DNA of 64,000 bases from Nostoc sp. NMS9 (GCF_017114995.1 NZ_JABXKL010000080.1:227534-291533), one strand, 5' to 3'; positions 8,829 to 18,041 are shown, counted from the first letter of the stretch. Notes: generated by a model from the letters alone, not told the origin. Numbers and translations: made by a program.

Positions 8829-9596
8829 TACATGCATACCGCAGTTATGACAACCTCTACTTAGAGTCCGCTCCGTAAATCTTTGTTTTGCGATCGCTCA
8901 ATTGCCTCAATTGTTTCCAACATTGGGGGTTGCATGAACCACAAGATACTAAAAAAAGATGAACCTGAGTTAATTTGCCCAAGCAGCGGCGTCTCAGTGT
9001 TCATCTAGATGGTGATTTATTCATTGTCTAAAAAAACACATAATGTTTCATCCACCACACAACAGAAAATTATCTAGTTTTGCGGGTGGTTGAGAGTATT
9101 CACTGTAGTTACGAAAAATCAGTATTCCGTGCTAATTCTAATGATAGATAAATGACTCAAGTTGACAACTATCCCGTGGGGCATGATTTCAGCGGTATTT
9201 TCGCTTATCTTGAGTAGTACAACACTGCGATGCCTGCGGTGGTTAACAATGCACCTCATACCATTTCACGAAATACTTGATACAAATAATTTGTTTCTAA
9301 CTCTTTCCCCCTGCTCCTCGGTCACTGAGCATAGCCGTACCCCTACGGGGAAGCAAGCTACGCGCAGCGTCTCGTAGAGAAGTGCTGCTCCCCTGCTGCC
9401 TATTTGTATCAACCTAAAAGTGAAATGGTATCAGTTTAATGCATATACTGCAATCATTAATGGGCGGCAAAGAGACTTGTGTTTGACACTAGCAGCGATG
9501 CACAATCGCACAGGATGGCACAGTCATCACATTGTTTTCATTGGGACTGCTTGCTCAAGCTGACAAACTGCTAGAAACAGAAAAATAAACAATCAA
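8829..9596. other. long gene-free interval with decayed coding traces
   Basis: No intact gene in about 770 bp. Two stretches look like former coding sequence: near 9153-9270 a frame beginning MTQVDNYPVGHDFSGIFAYL and interrupted by a stop, and near 9500-9590 a frame ending ITLFSLGLLAQADKLLETEK just before xdhC. I cannot assign either. A dispersed repeat (GGGGAAGCAAGCTACGCGCAGCGTCTCG) lies at about 9347-9376. Lying between the molybdoenzyme relic and xdhC, this may be debris of the same lost locus. Confidence 0.4.
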
Positions 9597-10754
9597 ATGA
9601 ACGAATTACAAGCAATTTTAGAAGGCTTCGAGTCAAGTCAAAAAAGTGGTGAAATGACTTTTATTGCGACTGTAGTTAAGACTCAAGGTTCAACCTATCG
9701 CCGATCGGGTGCTAAAATGCTGATGACAAATACAGGTCGGACTATCGGAACAATCAGTGCCGGTTGCTTGGAGAACGATGTATTTGAGCATACTCAACAA
9801 CGAATGTCAGACGGTGAACCAATTGTTGTTACTTACGATAGTACCGCCTCCGAAGATATTCTTTGGGGCTTTGGTTTGGGGTGCAATGGGATAGTGCAAG
9901 TTCTCATCGAACGTCTTGAGGGAGAAAGCACACCAAATGCGATCGCTTTTATACAGGAGTGTTTTCATAAAAAACATTTGGGTATTATTGCTACAGTCTT
10001 TGCCTTTGAAGGCACAGTCAAGGTCAAACTTGGGTCGCGCCTCCTGCTGTATCCTGATGGTAAAATTATCACTGACATCAAAGATCCAAATTTAATTCAA
10101 TCTCTGCTTGCAGATAGTCAAGCAGCCTTTGCTAATCAAAAGTCAAGGGTAAACAACTATCAGTTACGTTTAGGCAGTGCTGAAGTTTTCATCGAAGTCA
10201 TCCAACCACCCAGATCTTTAATAATATTTGGTGCAGGTTATGATGCTGTACCCGTAGCCCAGTTTGCTCAAGCATTAGGTTGGGACGTTACTATAGTCGA
10301 TTGTCGAGCTAATGAGGCAACTAGAGCACGATTTCCTATGCCTTGTAATGTTATTCTTAGTCTGCGAGAAATTGTACATAAACAGATATTTATAAATGCC
10401 CACACAGTTGCTGTAGTGATGACGCATAATTACCTTGACGACCTAGAAATTTTGAAAATGTTGCTGCCATCTCCTACACCCTACATAGGGGTTTTAGGCC
10501 CAAAGCTGCGTACTGAAAGATTGCTTGAAGATTTACATCTGCAAGGAATAGATTATACTACTGAACAATTAAAAAGATTGCATGGCCCAATTGGGATTGA
10601 CATTGGAGCAGATACACCTGAAGAAATAGCGATCGCGATTATTGCGGAAATTCAAGCAGTGCTAACAAACTGCAATGGTAATTTTTTAAGAAATCGCAAT
10701 CAACCGATTCACCAACGTTATGAAAGCAACTCAAACTTGCTACTTACCACATAG
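9597..10754 (+). CDS. xdhC: XdhC family molybdoenzyme maturation protein
   Basis: A 385-residue XdhC/CoxI family protein. The N-terminal XdhC-CoxI domain includes ATVVKTQGSTYRRSGAKMLM and the conserved GCLENDVFEH. The C-terminal Rossmann domain starts near residue 207 (LIIFGAGYDAVPVAQFAQALGW), followed by VVMTHNYLDDLEIL and GVLGPKLRTERLL. Family members bind molybdenum cofactor, support its sulfuration and insert it into xanthine-dehydrogenase-type enzymes. The MobA-like gene starts six bases downstream, so the two form an operon. No intact client enzyme is in the window; only a relic of one lies 3.3 kb upstream. Confidence 0.88.
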   Translation: MNELQAILEGFESSQKSGEMTFIATVVKTQGSTYRRSGAKMLMTNTGRTIGTISAGCLENDVFEHTQQRMSDGEPIVVTYDSTASEDILWGFGLGCNGIVQVLIERLEGESTPNAIAFIQECFHKKHLGIIATVFAFEGTVKVKLGSRLLLYPDGKIITDIKDPNLIQSLLADSQAAFANQKSRVNNYQLRLGSAEVFIEVIQPPRSLIIFGAGYDAVPVAQFAQALGWDVTIVDCRANEATRARFPMPCNVILSLREIVHKQIFINAHTVAVVMTHNYLDDLEILKMLLPSPTPYIGVLGPKLRTERLLEDLHLQGIDYTTEQLKRLHGPIGIDIGADTPEEIAIAIIAEIQAVLTNCNGNFLRNRNQPIHQRYESNSNLLLTT

Positions 10755-10759
10755 TTTTT

Positions 10760-11395
10760 ATGACTGCTATAGACAACGAGAAATCAACCATAGCCATTAT
10801 GATTCTTGCTGCTGGTGCATCTACTAGGATGGGTACACCGAAACAACTATTGCTTTACCAAGGGCGTAGTTTTTTAAAATATATTACAGAAATAGCGCTC
10901 GCTTCAGTTTGTCAACCTGTGGTAGTAGTACTTGGAGCCAATGCAGAACAGATTCATCCCCAAATTAAACAACTTCCTGTTAAAGTAGTTAAGAATTTGG
11001 ATTGGGCTTGTGGAATGAGTACTTCAATCAAGAGTGGTATTGAATTGTTAAATAATCTTCCGCAAAAAATAGAAGCAGTAGTTATTACACTTGGCGACCA
11101 GCCATTTGTTTCTCCCCAAATTATTAATCAACTTGTTGATGCATATTATTCGACAAAAAAATCGATTATTGCTTGTGAATATGGGAATACATTAGGTGTA
11201 CCTGCTCTATTTAATCAGACATTTTTTTCAGAACTTGCTGCTTTAAAAGAAACTTCAGGAGCAAAAAAAGTTATTAATAATAACCTCAATGAAGTTTTTT
11301 CTATTCCGTTTCCACTAGGGGATATGGATATTGATACACCAAAGGATTACGAACAATTGCTATCAATTACTAGAGGAATTTCTGGCGTATCTTGA
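10760..11395 (+). CDS. molybdenum cofactor cytidylyltransferase-like nucleotidyltransferase (MocA/MobA family)
   Basis: A 211-residue nucleotidyltransferase of the MobA-like NTP-transferase family. The signature LAAGASTRMGTPKQLLLYQG (residues about 15-34) is the nucleotide-binding loop, and VITLGDQPFVSPQII holds the metal-binding Asp. MocA adds CMP to molybdopterin to make the cytosine dinucleotide cofactor used by xanthine-dehydrogenase-type enzymes. Pairing with xdhC five bases upstream supports this over a role in guanylation (MobA). Its own client enzyme may be elsewhere in the genome or lost. Confidence 0.82.
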   Translation: MTAIDNEKSTIAIMILAAGASTRMGTPKQLLLYQGRSFLKYITEIALASVCQPVVVVLGANAEQIHPQIKQLPVKVVKNLDWACGMSTSIKSGIELLNNLPQKIEAVVITLGDQPFVSPQIINQLVDAYYSTKKSIIACEYGNTLGVPALFNQTFFSELAALKETSGAKKVINNNLNEVFSIPFPLGDMDIDTPKDYEQLLSITRGISGVS

Positions 11396-11502
11396 AGAAG
11401 ATACAGAATTCAGAATCAATTAGTCGGGTATAGGTGCAGGAAGCAAGCTACAGACCATTGGTGTCAACTTAACGCTAAACCCGCTTGGTGAAAACGTTTT
11501 GC

Positions 11503-11760
11503 CCTCACCCTCAGCCCCTCTCCCAAGAGAGCTACGGTGTACACACAAGTCGAATTACCCCCCTTAATCCCCCCGATATATTGGGGGGAAATAGGAAATT
11601 TGGTTCCCTCCCCTTTATAAGGGGAGGGTTAGGGTGGGGTAAAACCTTGGTTAATCAACTATTTCAGACTTGTGTGTAAACCGTAGCCCAAGAGAGGGGA
11701 GCTAGACATTCAATTCCCCTTCTCCCTTGGGAGAAGGAGTTAGGGGATGAGGGGGTGAGA
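11503..11760. repeat. palindromic intergenic repeat interrupted by a MITE-like element
   Basis: The left arm CCCTCACCCTCAGCCCCTCT and the right arm GGGAGAAGGAGTTAGGGGAT... are roughly complementary ends of a repeat unit, with CCCAAGAGAG in the middle. A related unit lies at 12773-12866 (GCCCTCATC ... GATGAGGGC). The 11.5-kb copy is split by a 155-bp insertion. Confidence 0.65.
11532..11686. mobile_element. MITE-like non-autonomous element, 155 bp, with target-site duplication
   Basis: The ends are inverted repeats of 20 bases: CTACGGTGTACACACAAGTC at 11532-11551, and at 11667-11686 the complement of CTACGGTTTACACACAAGTC (one mismatch). The element is flanked by perfect 10-bp direct repeats CCCAAGAGAG (11522-11531 and 11687-11696), which look like the target-site duplication. 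It encodes no transposase. Internal sequence is a set of C- and G-rich inverted segments (CCCCCTTAATCCCCCC, GGGGAGGGTTAGGG). A 10-bp duplication would fit mobilisation by an IS4-like transposase, which is an inference. Confidence 0.85.
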
Positions 11761-12134
11761 GATTTGCAAAACGCCTGTCTGATATAGTTTTCGGCTTAAG
11801 TTGACACGTATGGCTACAGACCCACCACTAGGAAGGTTGACTACCAAATTGTTAAATTTTTGACGCTGAAACAAATATACATTATTTATTAATACGCTTG
11901 AGTTAAGCAAAGTACAACCCAACAAAGCCCCAGAAATGTTGGGTTTCGTTCCTCAAACGCTACTTGCTATCGGCAGGGAACGTTAAAAGCGAATAAATCG
12001 GGAAACCGCAAAGACGCAATGGCTCCCCGACCTACGCAGATAGAAAAAGTTGGTTTAGTATTTTAAGACTAGAATTTATTTTCTAGCCTTTTGTCTTTAA
12101 AGCATTTCAGCAATGAGGATATTAGTAAACTATT

Positions 12135-12545
12135 TTATTTAAGAGCTGCTAAAGTCCGGCGTCCAATTATTCCGTCTGCTCTTAATCCTTTAGACTTCTG
12201 AAATTTGATCACCGCTGCACGAGTCTTATTATCAAACACACCATTCACACTTGCTGTATAGAATCCTTGCTGTTTTAAAGAATTCTGAGCAGTTTTCACT
12301 GTCTCTCCTCTGCTGCCTACTGTCAGTACACTACCAGTACTACGCTTTGCCAAATGATTAGACTTGTGCTTGGCATTAAGCTTTGGTACAGCATTAGCTT
12401 TTTTCATGGTGTTGCCTTGCTGAGTACTTTGGGCAATGTGGGTAGCAGTAGCCGGATTTTGGCTTTTATTATTAGTTAAAGAGTAAGCAGGCACAGCAGT
12501 AGCTAAAGTCAAAGCAGGGAGCAAAGCAAGTACTTTCCAATTCAT
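12135..12545 (-). CDS. exported peptidoglycan-binding domain protein
   Basis: A 136-residue protein with start at 12545, chosen because GGAAGGA lies about nine bases upstream and a signal peptide begins there (MNWKVLALLPALTLATAVPAYS). An upstream in-frame ATG would place 20 charged residues before the signal. After a basic, low-complexity linker, residues about 80-136 form a PG_binding_1 domain (GSRGETVKTAQNSLKQQGFY ... TRAAVIKFQKSKGLRADGII). It should bind cell-wall peptidoglycan in the periplasm; no catalytic domain is attached. Confidence 0.85.
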   Translation of the reverse strand: MNWKVLALLPALTLATAVPAYSLTNNKSQNPATATHIAQSTQQGNTMKKANAVPKLNAKHKSNHLAKRSTGSVLTVGSRGETVKTAQNSLKQQGFYTASVNGVFDNKTRAAVIKFQKSKGLRADGIIGRRTLAALK

Positions 12546-12899
12546 CTTCTTGTTCCTTCCAACTGTATGAGATTTTGCAATTTCTATTTGAAGAGTCATC
12601 TTCATAAGGGACTGTGCTTAAGTGATTCTCCTCTGTAGATTCTGGTGTGTGGGTTTAGTCTGAGACTATTTCCGAAGCCAGAGCTATAGCATCACACATC
12701 GTATTGACAAAGCTATTGCGAAATTGTGACAAAAGCATGACTAAATAGACCTCTTGCACGAATGTAAAACTAGCCCTCATCTCCCAAGTGTGGGAGAAGG
12801 GGAGCCAATTTTAAAGTCCATTTCAAAGTCTCTCTCCTTTGGGAGAGGGATTTAGGATGAGGGCTTTTGATTTATGCAAGAAGTCTAGATTACTAATCC
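12546..12899. repeat. gene-free interval with a palindromic intergenic repeat
   Basis: About 350 bp without a gene. At 12773-12866 there is a repeat with complementary ends (GCCCTCATCTCCC ... GGGAGAGGGATTTAGGATGAGGGC), a relative of the unit at 11.5 kb. It lies 3' of the NADH dehydrogenase gene and could also act as a terminator for that operon. Confidence 0.55.
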
Positions 12900-14267
12900 C
12901 TAGTCTCTTTTATCTTCCGAACCCAACATTTTCAATAATTTTCTGGCAGCTAAAACGCCCATAACTCCTGCACCAACTACTTCCACTGCTTGGACAACTT
13001 TTTTGCCTACATCATGAGGGTCAAGGTGGTGATGAAAAATCTCTTCATCCACCCATTCAGTTGTTGCTTTAAAGTCATGAATTGGTGTTGGCAATAGCGT
13101 TAAATAAGTGCCTTGACGAATTAAATGCCCGGATTCCCCTGCAACTTCAAAAATATTGAAAAGGTTAGCGGCAGCATCATTTAACCCCAATTTTAAGAGA
13201 GTTCCGCGTAGATTTACCTTTGCTGGTTTGAGGTCTTCACCTAAAGCTAATGCTTTCAAATTTTGGGCAATATTAGCTCCTTGCTGATAAGCAACTTGGG
13301 CTGTTGGCGGTAGTGATTTATCCTCAACTGCTACACAATCTCCGCCTGCAAATACTTCTGGAAAGTCGAGTAGTTGCATTGTCGGAGTAACTAGGAGGCG
13401 GTTATGACGATCCCGATGTTCTTGGGAAATTGGTAAATCTTTAATTAGTGGGTGAATAGAAGTACCAGCTGTCCAGATTGTGGTGTATGTTGGCAATGTC
13501 TCAATTTGCTCATTGCGCTTATATTCAATGGCGTTAACATGAATAGTAGTGGCTTCTGCTCCCGTAAGTATTTCAATTGGGATCGTGCGTTTTTGTAATT
13601 CTTTCTCAGCAATTGGGCGCAGAGGATCGTTAATATCACCATTAAGGATTTCTTTACCGTGATTGAGCAATACCACCCGGATTTCATCAGAATTTCCTCC
13701 CATAGCGGTATACCAATGTGGGAGTAAATCAGCTAAAGTGGCTGCCATTTCAACACCACTTGCACCACCACCAACTACAACTACTGTTAGCAGTTGACGA
13801 CGTTGTTCTGGATCTTCAGTTTTGATTGCTTTTTGTAAACAGTCGCCTAAATGCCGATCGAGAGCGATCGCATCTGCTTCTGTCCAAAAAGGAAAAGCGT
13901 ATTCTTTAGCACCTTCAAGATGATGATAACCAGTAACACTACCCAAAGCTAATACTAAGTTACTGTAGTTGTATGAGTTTCCCGAAGCTAATTTGACTTG
14001 TTGTTGATGTAAGTCTATCGATTCCACTGCATCTTGAACAAAGATGACACCACTGCCTTTAAGCAATTCTGCAAAACGCGGTACTACTTGAAAAGCATCC
14101 ATCTCGCCACTGAAATATTCGTAGAGTAATGGCTTAAAGCAAAAGCTTTCATTTCGATCGATCAAAATTACAGAGCGAGGATAATGTTCGTGAGCTAGGT
14201 GTAAGGCTGTAAATAAGCCGGTGAAGCCACCACCGACAATCACAGTTTGGTAAACTGGGCTGTTCAT
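12900..14267 (-). CDS. type 2 NADH dehydrogenase (NDH-2-like NAD(P)/FAD oxidoreductase)
   Basis: A 455-residue membrane-associated flavoprotein that would oxidise NADH and reduce plastoquinone without pumping protons. The FAD site is at the N-terminus (TVIVGGGFTGLFTALHLA) and the NADH site is VVVVGGGASGVEMAATLADL near residue 170. The third FAD motif is PEVFAGGDCVAVED. A hydrophobic C-terminal stretch (VVQAVEVVGAGVMGVLAARKLL) may anchor it to the membrane. The start at 14267 is preferred because GGAG precedes it. It is the last gene of the alternative oxidase operon, so NADH-derived electrons could pass through quinol to that oxidase. Confidence 0.87.
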   Translation of the reverse strand: MNSPVYQTVIVGGGFTGLFTALHLAHEHYPRSVILIDRNESFCFKPLLYEYFSGEMDAFQVVPRFAELLKGSGVIFVQDAVESIDLHQQQVKLASGNSYNYSNLVLALGSVTGYHHLEGAKEYAFPFWTEADAIALDRHLGDCLQKAIKTEDPEQRRQLLTVVVVGGGASGVEMAATLADLLPHWYTAMGGNSDEIRVVLLNHGKEILNGDINDPLRPIAEKELQKRTIPIEILTGAEATTIHVNAIEYKRNEQIETLPTYTTIWTAGTSIHPLIKDLPISQEHRDRHNRLLVTPTMQLLDFPEVFAGGDCVAVEDKSLPPTAQVAYQQGANIAQNLKALALGEDLKPAKVNLRGTLLKLGLNDAAANLFNIFEVAGESGHLIRQGTYLTLLPTPIHDFKATTEWVDEEIFHHHLDPHDVGKKVVQAVEVVGAGVMGVLAARKLLKMLGSEDKRD

Positions 14268-14410
14268 AAAATATCTCCAAAGTATTGTCAAATCATGATT
14301 TTGCCAGGATGTTAAGCATTTAAATCAGATTTTTTGCCTCACATAGAGGTGCAAGAAAAGAGTCAAAATTAAGACTTTTACAAAAATACAAATGACCAAT
14401 GACAAATCTG

Positions 14411-14656
14411 CTATATAAATAAAAATAACGCAATTAAAATGACACTAAGAAACAAAGCGAAACCAATAGCGTATTCGACTCTGCGACTAAAAAATCCCAC
14501 AGCAGCAATTAGAGCGATCGCTAGCCCAATAATGCCAATATATTGCTCTTTTTGTAAACCTTGTGCAATGAGTGGATCTTTACCTGGTGCGGGAGTTTCT
14601 TGAACTGCTTTTGGGGCGAGTTCTGATGCTGGTAGTTCTTGCAATAATAAGTTCAT
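14411..14656 (-). CDS. small two-segment membrane protein of the oxidase operon
   Basis: An 81-residue protein starting at ATG 14656, seven bases after GGAG. Residues about 37-55 (YIGIIGLAIALIAAVGFFS) and 62-81 (YAIGFALFLSVILIALFLFI) are transmembrane, with a Pro-rich N-terminus. It follows subunit III with a 40-bp gap on the same strand, so it is probably an accessory or subunit IV-like component of the oxidase. No known family is recognised. Confidence 0.65.
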   Translation of the reverse strand: MNLLLQELPASELAPKAVQETPAPGKDPLIAQGLQKEQYIGIIGLAIALIAAVGFFSRRVEYAIGFALFLSVILIALFLFI

Positions 14657-14695
14657 CAAATTACTCCTGAAAATACTTGGTTAACTGAAAGATTT

Positions 14696-15361
14696 TTATG
14701 CCCGCCAAAGGTAGATAAGCGAGAAAAGGAAGACCCAAACTACATCAACAAAGTGCCAAAATAGAGTAGTCGCACTTGTACCGAAGTGAGTTTTATTATA
14801 ATTGCCTGGAATGAATGAGCGAATCAGCATAATTATCTGAAGCACAACACCAGCCAGAACGTGTAGACCGTGGAAACCTGTCAGCAAATAGAATGTAGAA
14901 CCAACTAATCCTGTAGTAATCTTGAAATCAAGATTTTTCCACTCAATTAATAGACCAATTAAAAAGTAGGTTCCCATTGCGATCGTTATCAGCCAGAGCC
15001 AGCGAAATTTTCTGAGTTGATTTCGTTTGAGGGCATTTTCTGCTGGTTGAATCACAAAGCTGCTAGAAAGCAAAACTACCGTATTAATAATCACGAGTTT
15101 AGATAATTCTGGGCCAGAAATACCGGGTGGTAGCCAGTTAGTAGTATTCAGTCGTAGAGCAACATAAGTAAAGATAAAACTCAAAAAAATGATACTTTCC
15201 GACAACAGAAACACAGTAAATCCGAACATTCCTTTGCCATGATGATCTTCATGACTTCCGCCACCACTTGGCAGAAAGCGCTGTAACCAATTCGGTAAGC
15301 GTCGCCGCCACCGATCAAAACGGATCGGACTTTCATCTATATGAATGTTGCCACGTTGCAT
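14696..15361 (-). CDS. ctaE: heme-copper oxidase subunit III
   Basis: A 221-residue membrane protein with about five transmembrane segments. Family features include GMFGFTVFLLSESIIFLSFI (with the conserved Glu), GFHGLHVLAGVVLQIIML and the C-terminal YWHFVD-like segment LFWHFVDVVWVFLFSLIYLW. Subunit III stabilises the oxidase and carries no metal. It follows subunit I after about 100 bp of GGGCATT repeats on the same strand, with the small membrane protein downstream. Confidence 0.92.
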   Translation of the reverse strand: MQRGNIHIDESPIRFDRWRRRLPNWLQRFLPSGGGSHEDHHGKGMFGFTVFLLSESIIFLSFIFTYVALRLNTTNWLPPGISGPELSKLVIINTVVLLSSSFVIQPAENALKRNQLRKFRWLWLITIAMGTYFLIGLLIEWKNLDFKITTGLVGSTFYLLTGFHGLHVLAGVVLQIIMLIRSFIPGNYNKTHFGTSATTLFWHFVDVVWVFLFSLIYLWRA

Positions 15362-15395
15362 GATTTTGGAAATTGGGAATTAAGAATTGGGAATT

Positions 15396-15426
15396 GGGGA
15401 TTGGGCATTGGGCATTGGGCATTGAA
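15396..15426 (-). repeat. GGGCATT heptanucleotide repeat between ctaD and ctaE
   Basis: About three to four copies of GGGCATT (as read on the + strand) lie between the stop of subunit I and the start of subunit III, within the operon. Confidence 0.75.
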
Positions 15427-15463
15427 GAATTTATAACTATATCTCCTTCCCAGTCCCCAGTCC

Positions 15464-17128
15464 CTACCGATTTGACTCACCATTATCAGAATTTTCCACA
15501 AATGAATATTTTGGATCGCCATAGTCGTAAGGAGGTCTGTTGACAACAGGAATCTCTTCAAAGTTATCTCGCGGAGGTGGTGAGGAAGTTGTCCATTCCA
15601 ATCCTGTAGCGTGCCAGGGATTATCAACTGCTCTGGCTCCATATAGCCAAGAACCGACAATGTTAGCAATAAAGGGCAGCGTAGATGCTCCCAGTAAGAA
15701 CGATCCCAGGCTAGCGATGACGTTCCATCCCTGATACTGGGGATCGTAGGAGGAAATTCGGCGTAGCATCCCTTGTAAACCTAATGGGTGCATGGAGAAA
15801 AAGGTGATATTGGCAGGAATAAAGGTCAACCAGAAATGCAGCTTCCCCCAACCCTCGGCGTACATCCTGCCAGTTATTTTGGGAAACCAGAAGTAAATTC
15901 CGGCAAAGATTGCCATTGTAATAGTATTAAAAACAATGTAGTGGAAGTGACCCACGACAAAGTAAGTATTATTGACGTGGATATCAAATGGCGTGGCGGC
16001 AAGCATCACACCTGTGACACCGCCAAAAATAAACATCACTGCACCTCCCATCGCAAATAACATTGGTGTCTCTAAGTGCAACTTGCTCCTCCAGATTGTG
16101 GCAGTCCAAGCAAATGCTTTAACACCAGTAGGTATGGCAACTAACATCGAGGTGGCCATGAAAGTCATCCGCATCCAGCCGGGGGTCGCACTGGTGAACA
16201 TGTGATGCACCCAAACGAAAATGCTCACTACAGCAATACCCAAAGAAGCAAGAGCAACTGACCGATAACCAAATAGGGGATTGCGAGAAAAGGCTGGCAG
16301 AACTTCCGCAATAATACCGAAGGCTGGTAGCGCCATGATATACACTGCGGGATGAGAGTAGAACCAGAATAAATGTTGGTAAATTATCGGGTCGCCGTTT
16401 CCTTCAGGTTTAAAAAATTGTGTACCGAAGGAGAGGTCAAGTAACAGCAGTATCAATGCACCCGTCAAGGCTGGTAAGTTAATTAGCTGCAACAACTGGG
16501 CACTGAGAACTGACCACACAAACACGGGCATTCGGAAAAATGTCATCCCTGGCGATCGCATCCAAAAGATAGTGGTAACAAAGTTGACAGCCCCCATAAT
16601 TGAAGAGATGCCGATTAGTACTAGGCTAACTATCCAAATAAATTGACCGTTAATCAACTGATCGCCTGGAACTTGCAGACTAACTGGTGGATAAGACCAC
16701 CAACCAGCTTGTGCAGTCCCGTTAGGTAGCAAAAAGCTAGACAGTAGTAGCAGACCGGCTGGTGGTAAAATCCAAAAAGAGATGGCATTGAGCAGGGGAA
16801 AAGACATATCCCGCGCTCCAATCATCAGGGGTACTAAGTAGTTAGAAAGACCTGCATTGAAGGGAATAACCCACAGGAAAATCATGATTGTCCCGTGCAT
16901 GGTGAATAAACCATTGTAGAGGGGGCGGTCAACTAAATTTGCTTCCGGGGTGAGCAACTCCGCACGGATGATCATCGCCAACAGCCCGCCGAGAAGAAAG
17001 AAAATGAAGGTCATCACCATGTACTGAACACCGATTACCTTATGGTCGGTGCTGAAGCTGAAATATTGCCGCCAGCCATTCTGAGGTTCTCTATCCCTGG
17101 CTATAGCTTCACTCAAATCATGTGTCAT
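15464..17128 (-). CDS. ctaD: heme-copper oxidase subunit I, A2-type (YS motif)
   Basis: A 554-residue, 12-helix catalytic subunit. Heme and CuB ligands are present: FTMHGTIM (low-spin heme His), SHPAVY with H259 and Y263, WVHHMFTS, and GHFHYIVF. The helix VI motif reads Y257-S258-H259-P260-A261-V262-Y263, so the usual D-channel Glu of GHPEVY is replaced by Ala with a preceding Tyr-Ser. That is the A2-type arrangement. The gene overlaps subunit II by 11 bp, showing translational coupling. With a CuA-less partner, it most likely takes electrons from quinol. Confidence 0.93.
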   Translation of the reverse strand: MTHDLSEAIARDREPQNGWRQYFSFSTDHKVIGVQYMVMTFIFFLLGGLLAMIIRAELLTPEANLVDRPLYNGLFTMHGTIMIFLWVIPFNAGLSNYLVPLMIGARDMSFPLLNAISFWILPPAGLLLLSSFLLPNGTAQAGWWSYPPVSLQVPGDQLINGQFIWIVSLVLIGISSIMGAVNFVTTIFWMRSPGMTFFRMPVFVWSVLSAQLLQLINLPALTGALILLLLDLSFGTQFFKPEGNGDPIIYQHLFWFYSHPAVYIMALPAFGIIAEVLPAFSRNPLFGYRSVALASLGIAVVSIFVWVHHMFTSATPGWMRMTFMATSMLVAIPTGVKAFAWTATIWRSKLHLETPMLFAMGGAVMFIFGGVTGVMLAATPFDIHVNNTYFVVGHFHYIVFNTITMAIFAGIYFWFPKITGRMYAEGWGKLHFWLTFIPANITFFSMHPLGLQGMLRRISSYDPQYQGWNVIASLGSFLLGASTLPFIANIVGSWLYGARAVDNPWHATGLEWTTSSPPPRDNFEEIPVVNRPPYDYGDPKYSFVENSDNGESNR

Positions 17129-18041
17129 TATTTATTTTCCTTTGATTGGCTACAGCAGGTTGAGCAGGTGTGACGTTGTGCCAGCCGCTTCTGAATAATG
17201 TCTTTGGTGGTTGGATATTTTCGGCAACTGCCTGATTTTGAGCGAAACTGCGATCGCTAGATACCGTTTGCGCGAGCCATTGATTATACTTATCAAGGGA
17301 TTCAACGTATACATCTGCCTCCATCAAGGCAAAGTAAGTACCACTGAATTGAGAATCTTTCAGTCGATATTTACCTGGGCGAATGGGTGTTAGTACAATG
17401 TCAATCTTCCGCCCTGGAACAATATCCTGTTTTAAGCGAAACTCAGGAACATAGAAACCGTGGATTACATCTTGTGCTTGCATATTTAAGCGAGTACTGC
17501 GATTGTTCGGTAAGTGTAATTCCTTACTGGTAATATTATTTGGATAGTGGAAAGACCAATCCCATTGCTTAACGAAAACATCAATTGTTTCAGATGCAGG
17601 TTTGGGGACATCGCTAACGGTTGCAGCGTAGGCGGGTGCAGATTCTAAGGGCGCGTGCAAATGCACAATTTGGTTTAGACCGAGAATATTTAATTGCTGA
17701 TAAATATTGAAGCTTTGGAAGGCAATCCATATTACTAACAGAGTTGGGGTAGCTGTCCATAATATTTCCAGCCTCGCATCACCTCTAGAAGGGTGTCCTT
17801 CGCTGTAGTCTTCTGGGCGGGCGCGATGGAAGGCGATCGCATACACAATAACACCAACCAGCCCCAGCAAGATAAATGCTCCAATTGAGACTAAAAAGCT
17901 AAATAAATCATCTACCCGTTGTGCTTCTGCTGTCGCCTGGGGAGGCATCCAAGAAAACGCCTGTTGTCCAATCCATCGACTGACAATTAGCAGCCCTGCG
18001 ACATAAAACGCTATTAGTACATATTCAAAAAAACTAAACAT
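17118..18041 (-). CDS. ctaC: oxidase subunit II lacking the CuA site (alternative respiratory terminal oxidase type)
   Basis: A 307-residue protein with two N-terminal transmembrane helices (residues about 5-30 and 47-72) and a periplasmic/lumenal cupredoxin domain. The fold is retained (VIHGFYVPEFRLKQDIVPGR, H194), but the CuA loop reads D229-S230-Q231-F232-S233-G234-T235-Y236-F237-A238-L239-M240. Both cysteines (aligned to D229 and S233) and the second histidine (F237) are gone; only H194 and M240 remain. It therefore cannot hold CuA and should not accept electrons from cytochrome c. Cyanobacterial ARTO enzymes are known for this loss and are considered quinol oxidases. Confidence 0.93.
   Translation of the reverse strand: MFSFFEYVLIAFYVAGLLIVSRWIGQQAFSWMPPQATAEAQRVDDLFSFLVSIGAFILLGLVGVIVYAIAFHRARPEDYSEGHPSRGDARLEILWTATPTLLVIWIAFQSFNIYQQLNILGLNQIVHLHAPLESAPAYAATVSDVPKPASETIDVFVKQWDWSFHYPNNITSKELHLPNNRSTRLNMQAQDVIHGFYVPEFRLKQDIVPGRKIDIVLTPIRPGKYRLKDSQFSGTYFALMEADVYVESLDKYNQWLAQTVSSDRSFAQNQAVAENIQPPKTLFRSGWHNVTPAQPAVANQRKINNDT

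Larger units (their letters stand above)
11396..12134. other. gene-free interval between the MobA-like gene and the peptidoglycan-binding gene
   Basis: No coding sequence is supported. It contains an inverted-type intergenic repeat at about 11503-11760, itself interrupted by the MITE-like element listed separately. A frame crossing the element on the + strand (11485-11679) is made of repeat sequence. Confidence 0.55.

Noticed and set aside
11485..11679. Open frame on the + strand reading through the MITE
   Set aside because: It is composed of repeat and element sequence and begins in the palindromic repeat.
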